Position numbers and translations under genes: made by a program. Under the pieces are notes generated by a model, which did no database searches, had not been told where the DNA came from, and worked only from the letters and a program-made list of their open reading frames with translations. From Euonymus europaeus (lineage: Eukaryota; Streptophyta; Magnoliopsida; Celastrales; Celastraceae), in NCBI GenBank assembly GCA_963580455.1, contig OY756970.1, positions 21,018,001 through 21,082,000 on the forward strand: DNA of 64,000 bases. Reading direction: 5' to 3'. Each line of letters begins with the position of its first letter. The stretch's first letter is position 1. Positions 32,269 through 44,845 of this stretch are shown here, one piece after another.

Positions 32269-34351
32269 AGTACCACTAGCCCTTTGGTGACATTGAGTTT
32301 AAGATGTAGAGACCCCAGTGCTGTAAATTATGTACTAAAGAATTGGTCACGAGACCACAGCAACACCTGCACCATGTTCAATTATTAGGACCAAAATCTA
32401 CTAAGAGATGTGTAAGTATCATAAAACAATAAATAAACCTAATCCAAAAAATGATTTGGCAGCTACAAAAGGAAACGAAGCACACTCTTAAAATTATAAC
32501 TATCACAAGAGAAATGAAGTGTACACCACAAAGAATTACCAAATGAAGGGCTTCAAGCCTTCAAGCGAAGAAGAAAAAACTTTTCCTCATCAATTAAACT
32601 ACTCAAAGAGAACACACCATGAGGGAAAATATCTAAGCCAAAGATAGGCAGGAGTTTTATCTGGAGATTAAACCAGGATTATACAGAGCCTGAAAAATTA
32701 AAGCACCATAATCCTCGGGACATAGTTATCATAACATATCTACTATATTTCAATCAAACATCAGCTTACTGACCACAATCCTAGCTTCTGATAGCAGTGA
32801 AAACAGCCAAAAAACCAAGTTTCTCAAGAAAAAATAGAACATCGAAGTTAACCATGCTGAGAAACCCCCTATTTCCTTTTCCAATCTTATTTCCTTCTAG
32901 TCTTACTCTTTCCCACTATGCAATATTTAGGCTAATACTAATTTCCCAAGTCATTCACTGAAGAAAACTAACCATCCAAAATTACTTGGTTTCAGACATT
33001 TTCTTGGCAACCAAAAACAAGTCTAGCTTCCAAAAAATCCCTAAAATATGTAACAAGAAAATCCATCAATCGAATCGAAACCCTAACAAATTCTGAAAAA
33101 AAAAAAACTTATCCGCCAAAAAGATATTCCATATACGACTCATTAACAACTTATCACCAACCTGGTAGCTAAGCCTCTGCTATGATAGACGAAGAGAAGA
33201 AGAAACGATACACAGTGAAGATTTTGTAGACTCACCCTTTCACACTCACTCTTCACGCTCCTGCTTCTGTAAAAAGCGAGCGAATTTTTGTTTATTTTGC
33301 TTTAATTAGTTTTAATAGGGTAGTCTATGGACTCTATACATCTGGTCGCCGTTTGTCTGTGTCTCGGTGATTGTGCGTAGCAGGATCCGGATGTATCTGA
33401 ACCGTCCGATGGACGTAGACCCCACGTCCTGGCATCTTAGTCAAAATAGCCATCAAACGTGTCCGAACAAGGACAAAATCATAGAAAAGTGTATTGTAAT
33501 TTAAGTTTAATTACGGATTATTTATTAAGAAAAGTGTTTGTAAACAACAAAACAAGGATTACGTATATCATAAACCATACGGTATTTTTAACCGGTAATA
33601 TATTAATGCGTCTCCAAATTTAACCTGTATTGTATTAATGAGAATGAATTAATTGCATTCGGCACCCTAAATTATCAAAATAATTTCAACATTTAATCTC
33701 CTAGTGATTAGAATGATTCCGAGGGATGTGGATGTTTATTGGATCCTATGAATCTTAGGATTATCTCTCACGCCCAACAATTTTTTTAGCCGTTTTCATT
33801 AACCAAAAACTCGGTACTAGATAGTTTGTAACAATTCACATACCCAGAATTTATCATATAGAACGAGATTTAATGTTCCCATGAGTTAATGTGTAACGCA
33901 ATTGGTGCAATTGCAAGGTTAAGCAAAGCTCCATGAAACAGGAACCTGAAATTTTGACAATCTATCCCATTATTACAGTATTATAAAAAGTCTAAATATG
34001 TACAGGTCCACAAAAAAGCATCCAATGAATTAGAAGCAGAAACTTGAATGCATAATCATTCTTCCTGGTTCCTGCACAGAGAGCTTGACGTCAGCCAGTT
34101 TGGCTCACTAAGCAAGACAAAATTGGAAACCATCAACGTGCAGCCGAGGTAAAAAAGGAACCTGTTCTTTTCGCTGCTCGCTGAAGATTCAGATGCGCAT
34201 CAAATATTATCGAAGTGGGTATCAACAATTCGTATATTATGAATTGCTTAGCTACAAAGGCATCTTCAATGCATTAGAATTTAGAATGAATTTAGTTGTC
34301 TACTACGTCATATTCATGGACGCGCCTTTCTTCTCCATTCCTTGTGAAGCC
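32269..34351. other. 5' region of the At1g61900-like gene and spacer
   Basis: The CT-rich minus-strand stretch near 33170-33270 is a likely transcription start/5' leader for the gene on its left, with an intron in the leader up to 32268. The remainder to 34351 is AT-rich, with the 3' UTR of the coiled-coil gene at its right end. No coding exon recognised. Confidence 0.45.
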
Positions 34352-37300
34352 TCATTTCTTTGCCTTTGCAAACCTGAGGCACCGATACTTTTCGCCGCTA
34401 ACTGTTATTTCAAGAGCTCCATCTTGGTTATCTTGGTTTGATGCAGTTCCCATGAGGACACTTTTCTCCTTCTCGAGATTTTCTTTCTCCATCTTTAACC
34501 TTGCTTCTTGTCGGGCAATCTCTGCCTAAAAAACAAAATTGATGTTTCAAAAGGTCAAAATAGTACATAGCCGCGCATCAACTTTAATGAAATATAAATA
34601 CTCAATCTTGGCTGATCAAAACAATTAAGAACTCTGCAGCCAGATGGAAGTAATTTTAGGCTACATGATATGTATGAGTCTGCTCTCAGCTTATGTAACA
34701 TGCATAATTTTAAGTGCTGATCATCCATCCATCCCTTCCTACATGCACACAAAGACACCTTCAGTTTTTCAAAGAGCAAAATGAGAATGACACAATTATT
34801 TTGAACGGAGAGACGTCCTGTAACCACTATTTCCTTTTCAATATGCATCCATAACATCTACGTATAGAAGAAAATTGCCACCACCATCAAAACTTTACTC
34901 CTAAAATGCGTCCGCAACAAGAATCCATATAGATGATGAGCTGAAAAGCCCGAAAGCCATAATGTGGAATCTTTAATGCCACCCTGTCCTATTGGAAATT
35001 GTCACCACTAATCATGTATAAGTGATGAGATCTCTTTTGGGAATATAATACCAGATCTTAACCATCAGAGAGATGCCAAACGGATGTCCATATGATGAAG
35101 AACCTTTCTCTTACTCTTTCATTAATTTCCTACACCAAAAAATTACTTAAAATCAAATCATATAACGCTCACTTAAGACTTAACAGCTCAAAAGTCCAAA
35201 CAGCCACCAACAACCACAAGAGAGTATCCTTTCCACCATAGTCAAGCCTTAGGACGCGTGTTACCTTTTCCCACCATTTTTTTAGTTACATACCTTTTCA
35301 CACACATTCAATCCCTAAGAAGCACAAACTTTATTTAAGTGTTATCCATATTGTCAAACTATCAAAGGCAGCTTTATTAGACTTTTGTCTTTTGTCTATT
35401 ACTTTCAACGTTGGATCCTTCTCTCCAGCAACCAAAACAATTCCTAGATGTATCAGTTGTCCATTTAAGATTGTGAAAGCTGAGTTGGAAAGTTTTCACA
35501 GTAAATACTTTTGGGATACCTCTCAAGGATATTGAAGCAAGCAAAAAGTAACATGCCCTGAACCACTACAAGGGAATCCAAGAAACGCATACAGCAGGGT
35601 TGGTGAAGCGGGGGCAGAAGACTTTATCACCTCTGAAATACCATATACAATGAGTTCATGAAATCATTTCACATGAAAATCCACTTTTGAAAGATTGAGT
35701 ATGAGACCTTTTCAGAAAGAATTGTCAAGTGCAAGAATGCAATGGCCAACAGAGATCAAAAGATTAAATAGCATATCCAGACTGGGAGTTTCAATTACTG
35801 GAAACAGCCACTCCACAAATTATGTAAGGGCAAGATCTGCGTACATCATGTCTGTCACTGACTCGGCCACTACGAGAGCCTTGTGCACGGTGTTGTTTAC
35901 GTATACAGACTGAGGAAATGCTCATATACACGACTTGTTGTTAATCATGTCTGATAGGGAAATGTCCTAACATGGAAAGAAACTGTGAGGGGAATGTCTG
36001 GAAAGAATGGAGTTGACTAAAACAATACAAGGGCCACAACGCATTTTCACACAACTAATCATCTAAGAAGTACAAGTGCTAAGCCACCAAATGTGAACCA
36101 TTAAAATGACTCACAAAGGCATGTAAGTCTGAGCTGACAGCAGCATTATAAATCAACTGAAAAGGTAAGCACAAATTTGAAATCAACAGGCTCAGCACAA
36201 AACTTTAAACAGCAAATGTAGTAAAACATGGATGATGGATATGCTGATCACGAAGAAGCAACTGAGTAGCAGTAGTGTAGCACTCGAGCCTGTAAAATGG
36301 CGAAAACAAATGTAATGATGAGGATGCTGTTTGTTCCACAATAATGAGGAGAAGAAACCAGGAGCAAACATAGTCTTTGCATCTTGACCACAAGCACTAT
36401 ATATCTTCCAGTAATGACCCAATGATAACCTACAAATTTCGTTGAATATGACTGACAATATAAAACACATTGAATCTAGAATGACAATTATTCATTAGCA
36501 TGAACAAAAAAATGACCGAGAAACCAGCTCAACACTTGGTAAGCAAATCACAGATAATCTTATATCTTTCTCCTTTCTAATCCAATATCTGTGCCTTGGC
36601 AAGAAAATCGCAGATAATCTTATATCTATAAGAAGAATTTTGACCCATAACGGGACAACATCCGTGCTTATACGCATACACATAATTACATATTCAACCT
36701 ATTACAACTACAAGAGGGGCAGGGAGGGATCAAGGGTTAAAAATAAACCCGACGTTTGATGCATAACAGAATCCAAAGACACGTGGGGAATCTTAGCAAA
36801 CTGCTGATTGAAGGTGTACAAGGAAGTAGAAGAGGCCTGTACAAATTTGATGAGATGTGGAACCAAATGAAAAAATGGATACCTACTTGCGAGAATGAAA
36901 ACTAAAAGTAAAACACTATTTTTAAAATTTCTAACCTCACGATTACTTTTCATTAACCAATTTACATATTGCAACTTGCAAGCTAAAACTAAGGCTATGC
37001 TTGGCATGTGGGTTGAGAAGGGAGGGGTTGGGTTGGGAGTGTTCATAAAAGTGAATGATTGCTTGGAGTTGGAAAGGGTGTTCACAAAAACAAAAACACC
37101 TCCCAACCACTCATTTTGAAGGGTTGGAAAAAGGAGTGTTAGAAGGGATTCGTAAATCTCTCTCAACAGTTTGAGGTGTTCACGTCAAATAAGAATTTGG
37201 AGAGATTCACGAACAACCACTCCCAACACCAACACCTCTCCCAAGCAGGCACTAGCCTTTTATTGTTGAAATTTCTGGCCCCAGGACTACTTGTCATTAA

Positions 37301-37735
37301 GCCTTTTAGAACACACTTGACAGTAATTACAAATAAATAATACGATAATTGTTACAAAAACTAAACCCTAATCTGTGATCACCCTAAGCTCACTCCTGCA
37401 CAAGAGATTCTATCCAAAAAAAAACCTCTGGACAGGAGTTTCACTAGTGAAATTAGTCAAAACGACATCATATAAAGCATATCGGGATTAACATAACAAA
37501 GTTCAAAATCTTCACAAAAATTAGTAAGAAACAAATCAAGAGAGGAGAGGAGAACCTCGCGGCGAGAGAGCTCGGCTTTCCAGGCAGCCTCTCGTTCGGC
37601 GACTTCCCGCTCGCGCTCTTCTATGTAACTCTGCATCTCCCTCTCCTTCATGATCCTATCCTGAATGTCCGCATCTAACGCTTCCTTCAGCTCCTGCACG
37701 AACTTGTCCACCACCGCCTTTATTCGCAGTGACAT
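34352..37735 (-). CDS. Small coiled-coil protein, plant-conserved, unknown function (117 aa)
   Basis: Two exons, 37735-37556 (60 codons) and 34525-34352 (57 codons plus stop), joined in phase 0 at GAG|GTTCTC and TTTTTTAG|GCA across a 3.0-kb intron. The product starts MSLRIKAVVDKFVQELKEAL and is strongly charged: DADIQDRIMKEREMQSYIEE, heptad-like EREREVAEREAAWKAELSRR running across the junction into EIARQEARLKMEKENLEKEK. The C-terminal part is GALEITVSGEKYRCLRFAKA ending KK. I believe near-identical proteins occur in other dicots as uncharacterised proteins, but I cannot name a function. There is no signal peptide or membrane segment. The intron contains a SINE-like tail and a probable MITE. 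Confidence 0.85.
35790..35912 (+). mobile_element. SINE 3' fragment (Au-like) in an intron
   Basis: The order GGGCAAGATCTGCGTACATC, a short spacer, then GAGAGCCTTGTGCACGGTG resembles the 3' half of plant Au SINEs. The tRNA-like head is not recognisable. It shares the CTTGTGCACGG core and a GTTGTTTAC end with the fragment at 28797-28985. Confidence 0.55.
36995..37255. mobile_element. Probable MITE with GCTTGG/CCAAGC ends
   Basis: Left GCTTGGCATGTGGGTTGAG and right CTCTCCCAAGC ends are inverted, and both sides are rich in GGTTGGGAGTG/CACTCCCAACACC blocks that pair with each other. Short blocks of it (CCCAACACCTCT, CCAAGCAGG) also appear at 27620-27670. Exact ends and target duplication not resolved. 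Confidence 0.5.
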
Positions 37736-40545
37736 CTTGACCGTCGATTCCCAAGTCGATAATCAGATATCCGTCCACCACTAATAAGAGCCACAACTGC
37801 TCTGATTCTCAAACTCCATTCCTACTTAAAACTCAACGTTGTTTGAGAAAGCAAAAATTGCCTGGTGAGGGAGAATCTAATTCCAGTTCTAGAACTTTCG
37901 TCGCCAATTGATTCAGGATGCTAATATACAGAGAGGAATTACAGAGAATTGGAGAGAAACGGAGAGAGAGCAGAACAGCGAAGCAGCTTGTGGTTTCAAA
38001 TTCCGAAAGTTTATGACGGAGGAATACGTGAGGTTGGCTTCCTATGCCTTTCTGGACTGGTCATGGTGGGATTTTAATTTTTAACGAAATTAATAAAATG
38101 GTAAAACAATAAAATAATTAAATTAACAATGAACAATAATTTATTTGGGGTTTTCAAATAAAAAACGACGTCGTGTCAATTCCGCGCCCTATTTCTTTCC
38201 TAGAGGAAACAAATCCCTTCGCAGTTCACATCTCGGATGGACAAAATTGAAATTTTCTGTTCATGGTGGTGGTGATTTGGAATGGAATCCTCAGAGTCAG
38301 TCGGAGGCTAACCCAAACACAGTAACAACGTCAACCGGAATTCGATAATGCTGTCGACGCCCTTGTGGGCCACGATAGACGGTGAACTGGGGCTGATGGT
38401 GGAAGAATCACTGAGCTACTCGGAGAGGTTTTGTAAGACCGTCCAACTGATGGAGGACGGCAAGTCGAGACCTCCATGGCAAGCCGTTGGCGCCACATTA
38501 GTCAAGGATTGTCCAGAGAGTATAACTGGATTCTAATTTATGAATTATGATCCTGGGCAGCAAGATTTGGGCCGATATTTTGAATAAAAGTTAATGATTG
38601 GCCCAACACATCAGGCCTTCTTGTTTGGGTCAAGCCTGATGTCGTGTAAATCCATAAAAGGAATTAAATTGAATTCACAGTGTGAAATTGAAAATTGCCA
38701 TATCATATAATTAAAAGAATATTATTATTTTCGATGAATACTCTTATATATGTATATATACAAATATACACTCACATATGCGTGTAAATAAATTAATTAA
38801 GGCTGATATGCATACAAATATAAATGAAGTGTGGAGATATTTTGGAAGAATGTGCCCGATCTCTCGTGAGCTTGTTTTGTTTTTTTTGTTGTCCAGTCTC
38901 GTGAAGATATATTCAACGGCTAAAAAAGTAAAAACACCAAATAGGGCGTATGATTGTGAGCGTACTGTATTTATACTCTTGTTTTCAAAGCAAATCTTTA
39001 TTGATTTCACGAATAAAATTAAAAATTAAATAATAAATAAACATTGGGCCACATATTCGCTTAGAGAGTAATGAAGAAGCACTGCAGGTAAAGAACCTCA
39101 CATTCAAAGATATAGGATATAAAATTCCCTTTATAAGGGATAAAACCCACCTCATACATCAACAAGGTTTTTTCTCTTGCGTAGTAAGTTGGGCCTAGCC
39201 CACTTGTTATATTTGAGAATGAACAAAATCGTACGAGCCCGTTGTATCCATGTGAACTAGACAATTCATATATATGACCTGATATATCCAGTAAACCGGA
39301 CAATCTAAAACTGAAAATTATAATATGATATTGGAACCAAATTGCTCGGTCCAGTTACTTGGGATGTTATTACGGATGGACATGTTATTAAACAATATTA
39401 TGATTATTTGGATTCTAAGATGAGGCATTTTATATTAGGGAATCAACCCTAAACCTCTTGTCAGGGAATCAACATTAGGGCACAAGCAAGTCAAGGTAGG
39501 TTGATGCTCCTCAAAAGTATATAGGTTACAAGTTCGACAACGTTGAATGCGTTGCCCATAAAATTTGTGTCATTTCTAAACATCTCATGACGCTTGCTCT
39601 TGGATCGCATAATCTGCGACTGATATTCTATCGATATTTAGAAAGCACAGACAGATAGACGGTCGTTTGGTCCCGCACCCACTAAACATCGGACAATGTA
39701 GTTTACTTTGATTAATGAAATTTATTTCTTATAAAAAAACAATAATTTGATTTCGAGGGAAGTAAAAAAAGAAAAATATATTGAAGAGAAGAAAAGTCAC
39801 GGGACAAGCGCTGTATTGAATTGGGCGGTGTAGAGTTGTCGAATAGTGGGGTCCAGGAAGCTCACTCTTGACCACTGATTATTGAGAGTTCACGGGTGCC
39901 ACAGTACTGCTACTGCTACAATGTTTGAAAGCGTTTACATATAAAGTAAAATATGTGTGGAATGGATTGTGGACACACAAATCAAGCCATATATTTACAA
40001 TAATAATTTTTACTTTTTTTATTTTATTCACATAAAAGAAAAATTCATCAAAAGCTATGTTCTGTACTTCTCTCCTTTGGGATTTTACCCCTTTTTAACT
40101 TTCATAGTTTGTTGGTATTCAACCACCTTTGTTTTAAGCAATTTCAGCCACAAATTAGTGGCCCCATTGCTGTTGTTCTACTTTCTCTAGAGGTCTCCAT
40201 ATTAAGCCCAAAATGTCATCTAGTCGACTAATTCCCTATAAGAACGTCATTATTTATTCTCTTGTTTTAAGCAATTTCAGCAAAAAAAATTTGCGGGATA
40301 AAAGCTTGGATGATAATGGTGATAAGATTTCACGAAAATTTAAAATGGGCACTCAAAATAAATAAATATATCCAAATTTCCATGTCAAGAATGGAGAACA
40401 GCGGCAGCGATTGCGTGTGGACCATGAAATAGATACGAGGACCTCTGTCATTTATCTTTCTTGAAGTCATCAGAGAACGAGCACAAATATATCAGCTTCT
40501 CAAAGCAATTTTGACAATCTCAGAACACAAAAAGAAAGCTCTTCA
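37736..40545. other. Divergent spacer between the coiled-coil gene and ABCG5
   Basis: 37736-38000 is the likely leader of the minus-strand coiled-coil gene. AAACGACGTCGTGT at 38163-38176 is followed by a GC-richer stretch to 38536 with an open frame from 38348 (62 codons) that resembles no protein I know. The rest is AT-rich. Immediately before ABCG5 an AAATATAT at about 40486 could be its TATA box. Confidence 0.45.
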
Positions 40546-42456
40546 ATGAAGAAACAAGGCTGTGAGATTGAAGCAATAGGCATCAACTACAAAATCCACA
40601 CAAACAAAACAGCCAACCCTTTTCACATCTTCACCAGAAAACCTCAAATACTTGATCCACAACAAGCAACAGACCTTGAAGAACCATGCAATGTAGTTCG
40701 CCAAGTCCTTAAAGACGTGAACTGCAACGCAAAACCATGGGAAATCCTTGCCATTGTTGGTCCAAGTGGAGCTGGAAAGTCATCCCTGCTCGAAGTCCTA
40801 GCGGGTAAGCTCACACCACAAAGTGGTTCCATTTTTGTTAACCAGAAGCCTATGAACAAAGCTCAGTTCAAGAAGATCTCTGGCTATGTCACTCAGAAGG
40901 ACACACTCTTTCCTCTCCTTACCGTGGAGGAAACACTCATGTTCAGTGCTAAACTGAGGCTGGGGCTTTCTCAAGCTGAAATGAAGTCGAGGGTCAAGTC
41001 CTTACTCCAAGAGCTAGGCTTGGAGCATGTAGCCATGGCTCGTGTGGGTGATGATAGGGTTCGTGGGATATCAGGAGGAGAAAGGCGTCGGGTTTCGATA
41101 GGAGTTGATGTCATTCATGATCCGAAAGTGTTGATTCTTGATGAGCCAACTTCGGGTCTTGACAGCACCTCTGCTCTACAAATTGTAGACATGCTCAAAA
41201 TGATGGCAGAGACCAAAGGCAGAACCATAATACTAAGTATTCATCAACCCGGGTTCCGTATTGTGAAGTTGTTTAGTTCAATACTTCTGCTGGCTAATGG
41301 CTCGGTCCTGCATCATGGCTCGGTGGATCGACTTGGTTTGCACTTGAGGGTGATCGGATTGCAGCTTCCTCTGCATGTCAATATTGTTGAATTTGCCATT
41401 GAATCCATTGATACAATTCAACAACAGAGGAAGGAGATTCAGCAAGAAATGCAATCACAGTTTCCATCGACAAATCAACAGCACAAGAAAGGAGAAGGTG
41501 AGAGTAGAAGCGGTAAGTTCACTCTGCAACAACTCTTTCAACAATCTAAATTAATTGATCAGGATATAGTTAATGCTGGAATTGATTTTCCAAGAGATTT
41601 CGCCAATTCAATATTGCAAGAGACGGTAATTCTTACTCATAGGTTCTCGAAGAACATATTCCGAACACGGGAGCTCTTTGCTTGCCGGACATTTCAGATG
41701 TTGATTTCTGGGCTTGTTTTGGGCTCCATATTTTACAATCTCAAAGACGACGTGCTTGGAGCACAGGAAAGAGTAGGCCTGTTTGCGTTCATATTGACAT
41801 TCTTGCTATCTAGCACCACAGAAGCTCTACCAATCTTTCTGCAAGAGAGGGAGATTTTAATGAAGGAGACATCTTGTGGAAGCTACAGAGTCTCGTCATA
41901 TGCCATTGCCAATGGACTTGTTTACTTGCCTTTTTTACTCACCCTAGCCATACTCTTCACCATTCCATTATATTGGCTGGTTGGGCTGAATCCAAACATC
42001 ACGGCTTTCATGCAATTTTTGTTGTTAATTTGGTTGATTCTCTATACAGCAAATTCAGTGGTGGTTTGTTTCAGCGCTCTGGTGCCTAACTTCATCGTTG
42101 GAAATTCAGTAATTTCAGGTGTGATGGGATCATTCTTTTTGTTCTCTGGTTACTTCATATCAAATCACGGAATCCCCAGATACTGGATTTTCATGCATTA
42201 CATATCGTTGTTCAAGTATCCATTTGAAGGGTTTCTGATAAATGAGTTTTCTAAGTCAGGGAAGTGCCTGGAGTACATGTTTGGGACATGCATAGTGAGT
42301 GGGGAAGATGTGCTTAAAGAAGAAGGATATGGAGAGGAAAGTAGGTGGAGAAATTTGGCTATAATGGTGGGATTCATCTTAGTTTACAGGTTTATTTCCT
42401 ATGTGATTTTAAGATGTAGATGCTCCCAAAGAAGTTTCAGTGGTGCTCTTGTTTGA
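40546..42456 (+). CDS. ABCG5: ABC transporter G family member 5 (half-size, WBC type)
   Basis: Single-exon gene, 636 aa, the usual length. Half-size ABCG proteins dimerise in the plasma membrane; Arabidopsis ABCG5 is linked to cuticle formation in waterlogged or emerging shoots. The start MKKQGCEIEA matches the family N-terminus. The nucleotide-binding domain comes first: Walker A GPSGAGKSS (72-80), Q-loop YVTQKDTLFPLLTVEE, signature GISGGERRRVSIGV (174-187), Walker B VLILDEPTSGLDS (195-207), H-loop His233 in SIHQPGF. The linker has SGKFTLQQLFQQ. Six membrane helices follow, with FAFILTFLLSSTTEALPIFL, FLQEREILMKETSCGSYRVS, NSVVVCFSALVPNFIVGNSV and FFLFSGYFISNHGIPRYWIF; the C-terminus has RFISYVILRCRCSQRSF. 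All catalytic motifs are intact. It is the longest uninterrupted host ORF here. Confidence 0.97.
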   Translation: MKKQGCEIEAIGINYKIHTNKTANPFHIFTRKPQILDPQQATDLEEPCNVVRQVLKDVNCNAKPWEILAIVGPSGAGKSSLLEVLAGKLTPQSGSIFVNQKPMNKAQFKKISGYVTQKDTLFPLLTVEETLMFSAKLRLGLSQAEMKSRVKSLLQELGLEHVAMARVGDDRVRGISGGERRRVSIGVDVIHDPKVLILDEPTSGLDSTSALQIVDMLKMMAETKGRTIILSIHQPGFRIVKLFSSILLLANGSVLHHGSVDRLGLHLRVIGLQLPLHVNIVEFAIESIDTIQQQRKEIQQEMQSQFPSTNQQHKKGEGESRSGKFTLQQLFQQSKLIDQDIVNAGIDFPRDFANSILQETVILTHRFSKNIFRTRELFACRTFQMLISGLVLGSIFYNLKDDVLGAQERVGLFAFILTFLLSSTTEALPIFLQEREILMKETSCGSYRVSSYAIANGLVYLPFLLTLAILFTIPLYWLVGLNPNITAFMQFLLLIWLILYTANSVVVCFSALVPNFIVGNSVISGVMGSFFLFSGYFISNHGIPRYWIFMHYISLFKYPFEGFLINEFSKSGKCLEYMFGTCIVSGEDVLKEEGYGEESRWRNLAIMVGFILVYRFISYVILRCRCSQRSFSGALV

Positions 42457-43098
42457 TTAGGCCTAAGACAAGTCTGCTTTCTCTATCTGGCAAGTCTTGA
42501 CAAGATGTTTTGGTTCACATGTTTTGGAATTTACTTCAGATAACAGACAAAGAATAAACACTACATGTTTTTTAAAAGAAATGTTATATGTGCCAGAAAA
42601 TTGTATCAACATGATTTCTATAGCTCTGTCTTAATCTCTCAAAGATGTTTTCTTCCCCTAACACTTAATTCTTCTTCCTTTCTTCCTTCAATGATTTGAG
42701 GTTAAAAAAATTATGCTACTAGATTGGATTTGGGATTGTTACAAGATTAGTAAGAAGTCAAAAATGCATGGGCATGGGGATTGATCCCGATTTGATAGGA
42801 CAAATCGGGTCTAAGAGCTCTCAAACAGATTTACTCAGCAGTGTAAGAACAACTCCAATATTCAGGTCAAGATATAGCAAGTTTATTAGCAGATAGGTGA
42901 AGGAAAATATTCTATCAAGAAGGGAAAAAAAAAGAATGAGTCCCTGGCTGGTTGCAAAATCCGCACCTTAATTTTTTGTAGTCTCCATATCTATGCCTGT
43001 GTCTCTCCATGAATTTTCCCGTTAGGTCATCTCGCTTCCCTTGTAAAGAATTTAAGAACCAAATTATATTCTTTTTTTTTTAAACAACTGAAATTCAT
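42457..43098. other. ABCG5 3' UTR and AT-rich spacer
   Basis: No gene recognised. It contains the probable ABCG5 3' UTR up to about 42650. Confidence 0.5.
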
Positions 43099-43392
43099 TC
43101 AAGAACGGCCAAGGTTACAATCAGCAATGATCAAATGCTCAATGGTAGAGGGAACTCCATCCATCAAAACATGTACATCATCCACAGAAGCTAGTCTACC
43201 TAATTTAGCCAAACCATCAGCAACACTATTGTTTTGCCTATAAGTAAAAGCAACGCAGCAATTCCACTCCTCTAGAGATTGCCTAATCTCATCAATAAGA
43301 AAACCCAAATAGTTAGCATACGCCTCTCCATTATGCACTGCTGAAATATGGAGGTATACAGGTATATATGGAGAATGAGTTACAGCCTTCAA
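43099..43392 (-). pseudogene. RNase H-like domain fragment from a non-LTR retrotransposon
   Basis: The 97-codon frame contains LGFLIDEIRQSLEEWNCCVA and FTYRQNNSVADGLAKLGRLA. This is the C-terminal part of the RNase H fold (RVT_3 type) common in plant LINE-derived proteins, with the conserved R-N-x-x-AD-x-LAK helix. The catalytic first half (D-E-D residues) and any reverse transcriptase are missing. A fragment, not a gene. Confidence 0.7.
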
Positions 43393-43602
43393 CCTCTATC
43401 ACTTCCACAAAGTTAGCCTAGAATATTGGTCTATACAATCATCTAACCCGTAACATATGTCTATCCTTAACTATCCCACTAATTAAGGTAACAAATAAGT
43501 GTAACAGTAATGACATACATATCCACAAGATATTCTCCAATACCTTGTCAGAGAAAATAATTGAACAAGTGTTAAAGCATGGGAATCCAAAGAAAAACAA
43601 AA

Positions 43603-43894
43603 TTACCCTGAAGCAGCATCAACTGACATTTCCATTTGGCAAGATAGTTCAGTTTCACTATGCTTCTCTTTATCCTCATCATTGCCAGCACCCGGGATAT
43701 ATAGAGAGAACCAGCTACTTGGAAAGACAGAGAAACCGAAAAGAATTAGGGTTAACACCAAACTCAGAGAAATGCTTACTAAAGAAATTCCAGTGTATGC
43801 AATAAAATTAAGCAAGAAATCAAAATCATAATTAGAGTATTACAGGAATATGAACTGGACTGGCAATTCGAATCGATTCCTTTTGGTACTGCAT
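43603..43894 (-). other. Possible orphan promoter and first exon(s) of a truncated gene
   Basis: On the minus strand, GGGCCC and AGCCCATTAG (site-II-like TGGGCY motifs, 43990-44040) lie upstream of an ATG at 43894-43892. The frame reads MQYQKESIRIASPVHIP to a donor-like CCT|GTAATA. A second open stretch ending GNDEDKEKHSETELSCQMEM and a donor GG|GTAATT at about 43603 looks codon-biased. I could not join the two in phase and found no downstream exons. Possibly a gene remnant cut off by transposon activity. Confidence 0.25.
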
Positions 43895-44404
43895 AGATTC
43901 AGGAAGAAGACTCCGCGGTTCTTCTTCTGCGGATTGACGTTCCAAATTTCAAAATTTTGTTAATCCGTTCGTCTCGCTCGCTGTAAAGTGAGCTTGGGTT
44001 CTAATGGGCTTGGGGTAAATTATAAACGGGCCCATATTAAATGGGCTTGAGCTCATTATACACCGGCCTTAATTTGAAATCTAAAACTTGGGGTTGGCTG
44101 CTTCTACCAAATCAAAAAAGTTGCGTACCATATTATCACATCTCTATCTTAATTAAATACTTAGCAAGAGAATCCCTAAGGAGAGCACCTCTGTCTTATC
44201 AACATCTCTTTCTTAGGAGCGCATTCTTCCTTGCTGGAGCTGTGTAGCTCGATCTCTCTTGGATAAAATCTTATCTGACTTTTGTTTCATTTTTTTGTAA
44301 ATTTAATGTTTTCTTTTTTTTCTTTTTCTTTTTTGGTGTTGTATCAAAATAGGAAGACTGATGAATGATATCATTTATCAGACAAATATTGAGTAAACTC
44401 TCTC

Positions 44405-44686
44405 TTAAGATATTCTACCAGGATCATAACTCAAAAGTTCTATGGTAGCTAAAAATTGAGTAGTGACCAAGGACTGACATGTATGATAAATTTGATAAAA
44501 ATCAGACTTATGTTTCATGAAATAAATCCAAGTAAATCGAGTATTATCATCCACAAAAGAAACATAGTAAACAACCCCTTCTTTGTACCCAACAGGAGCA
44601 AGCCCCCACACATCAATCATAAATATCACTAGTGAAGATTCAACCCAATTTCTCTGAAGAAGATAAACTGTGTAAACGCTCAACAA
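44405..44686 (-). pseudogene. Copia integrase fragment
   Basis: Integrase-core-like stretch with DVWGLAPVGYKEGVVYYVSF and DDNTRFTWIYFMKHKSD, the usual first part of the copia rve domain. A stop interrupts it before the region recognisable as IIHQSS further left. The rest of integrase is lost, so it is non-functional. Confidence 0.8.
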
Positions 44687-44845
44687 ACAAATGACCTAAC
44701 CTAACATGTCAAAGATAAAAAGAACTAAAGTTCATCTAAGTGGAAGGAAGAAAAAAAACTATTGAAGAAATAACAGGCAAATGCAACTGCTCCATCACAT
44801 AAACATCAACAATCGAATCTCAATCTGCTTCCCTAACTTCCGATC

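Noticed and set aside
38348..38536. 62-codon frame in a GC-richer stretch behind the AAACGACGTCG motif
   Set aside because: No recognisable homology or supporting splice structure; kept only as a note in the spacer entry.
39460..39730. tRNA-like A/B boxes (GGTTACAAGTTCGAC near 39521) suggesting another SINE
   Set aside because: Only a B-box-like string is convincing; no ends or target duplication found.
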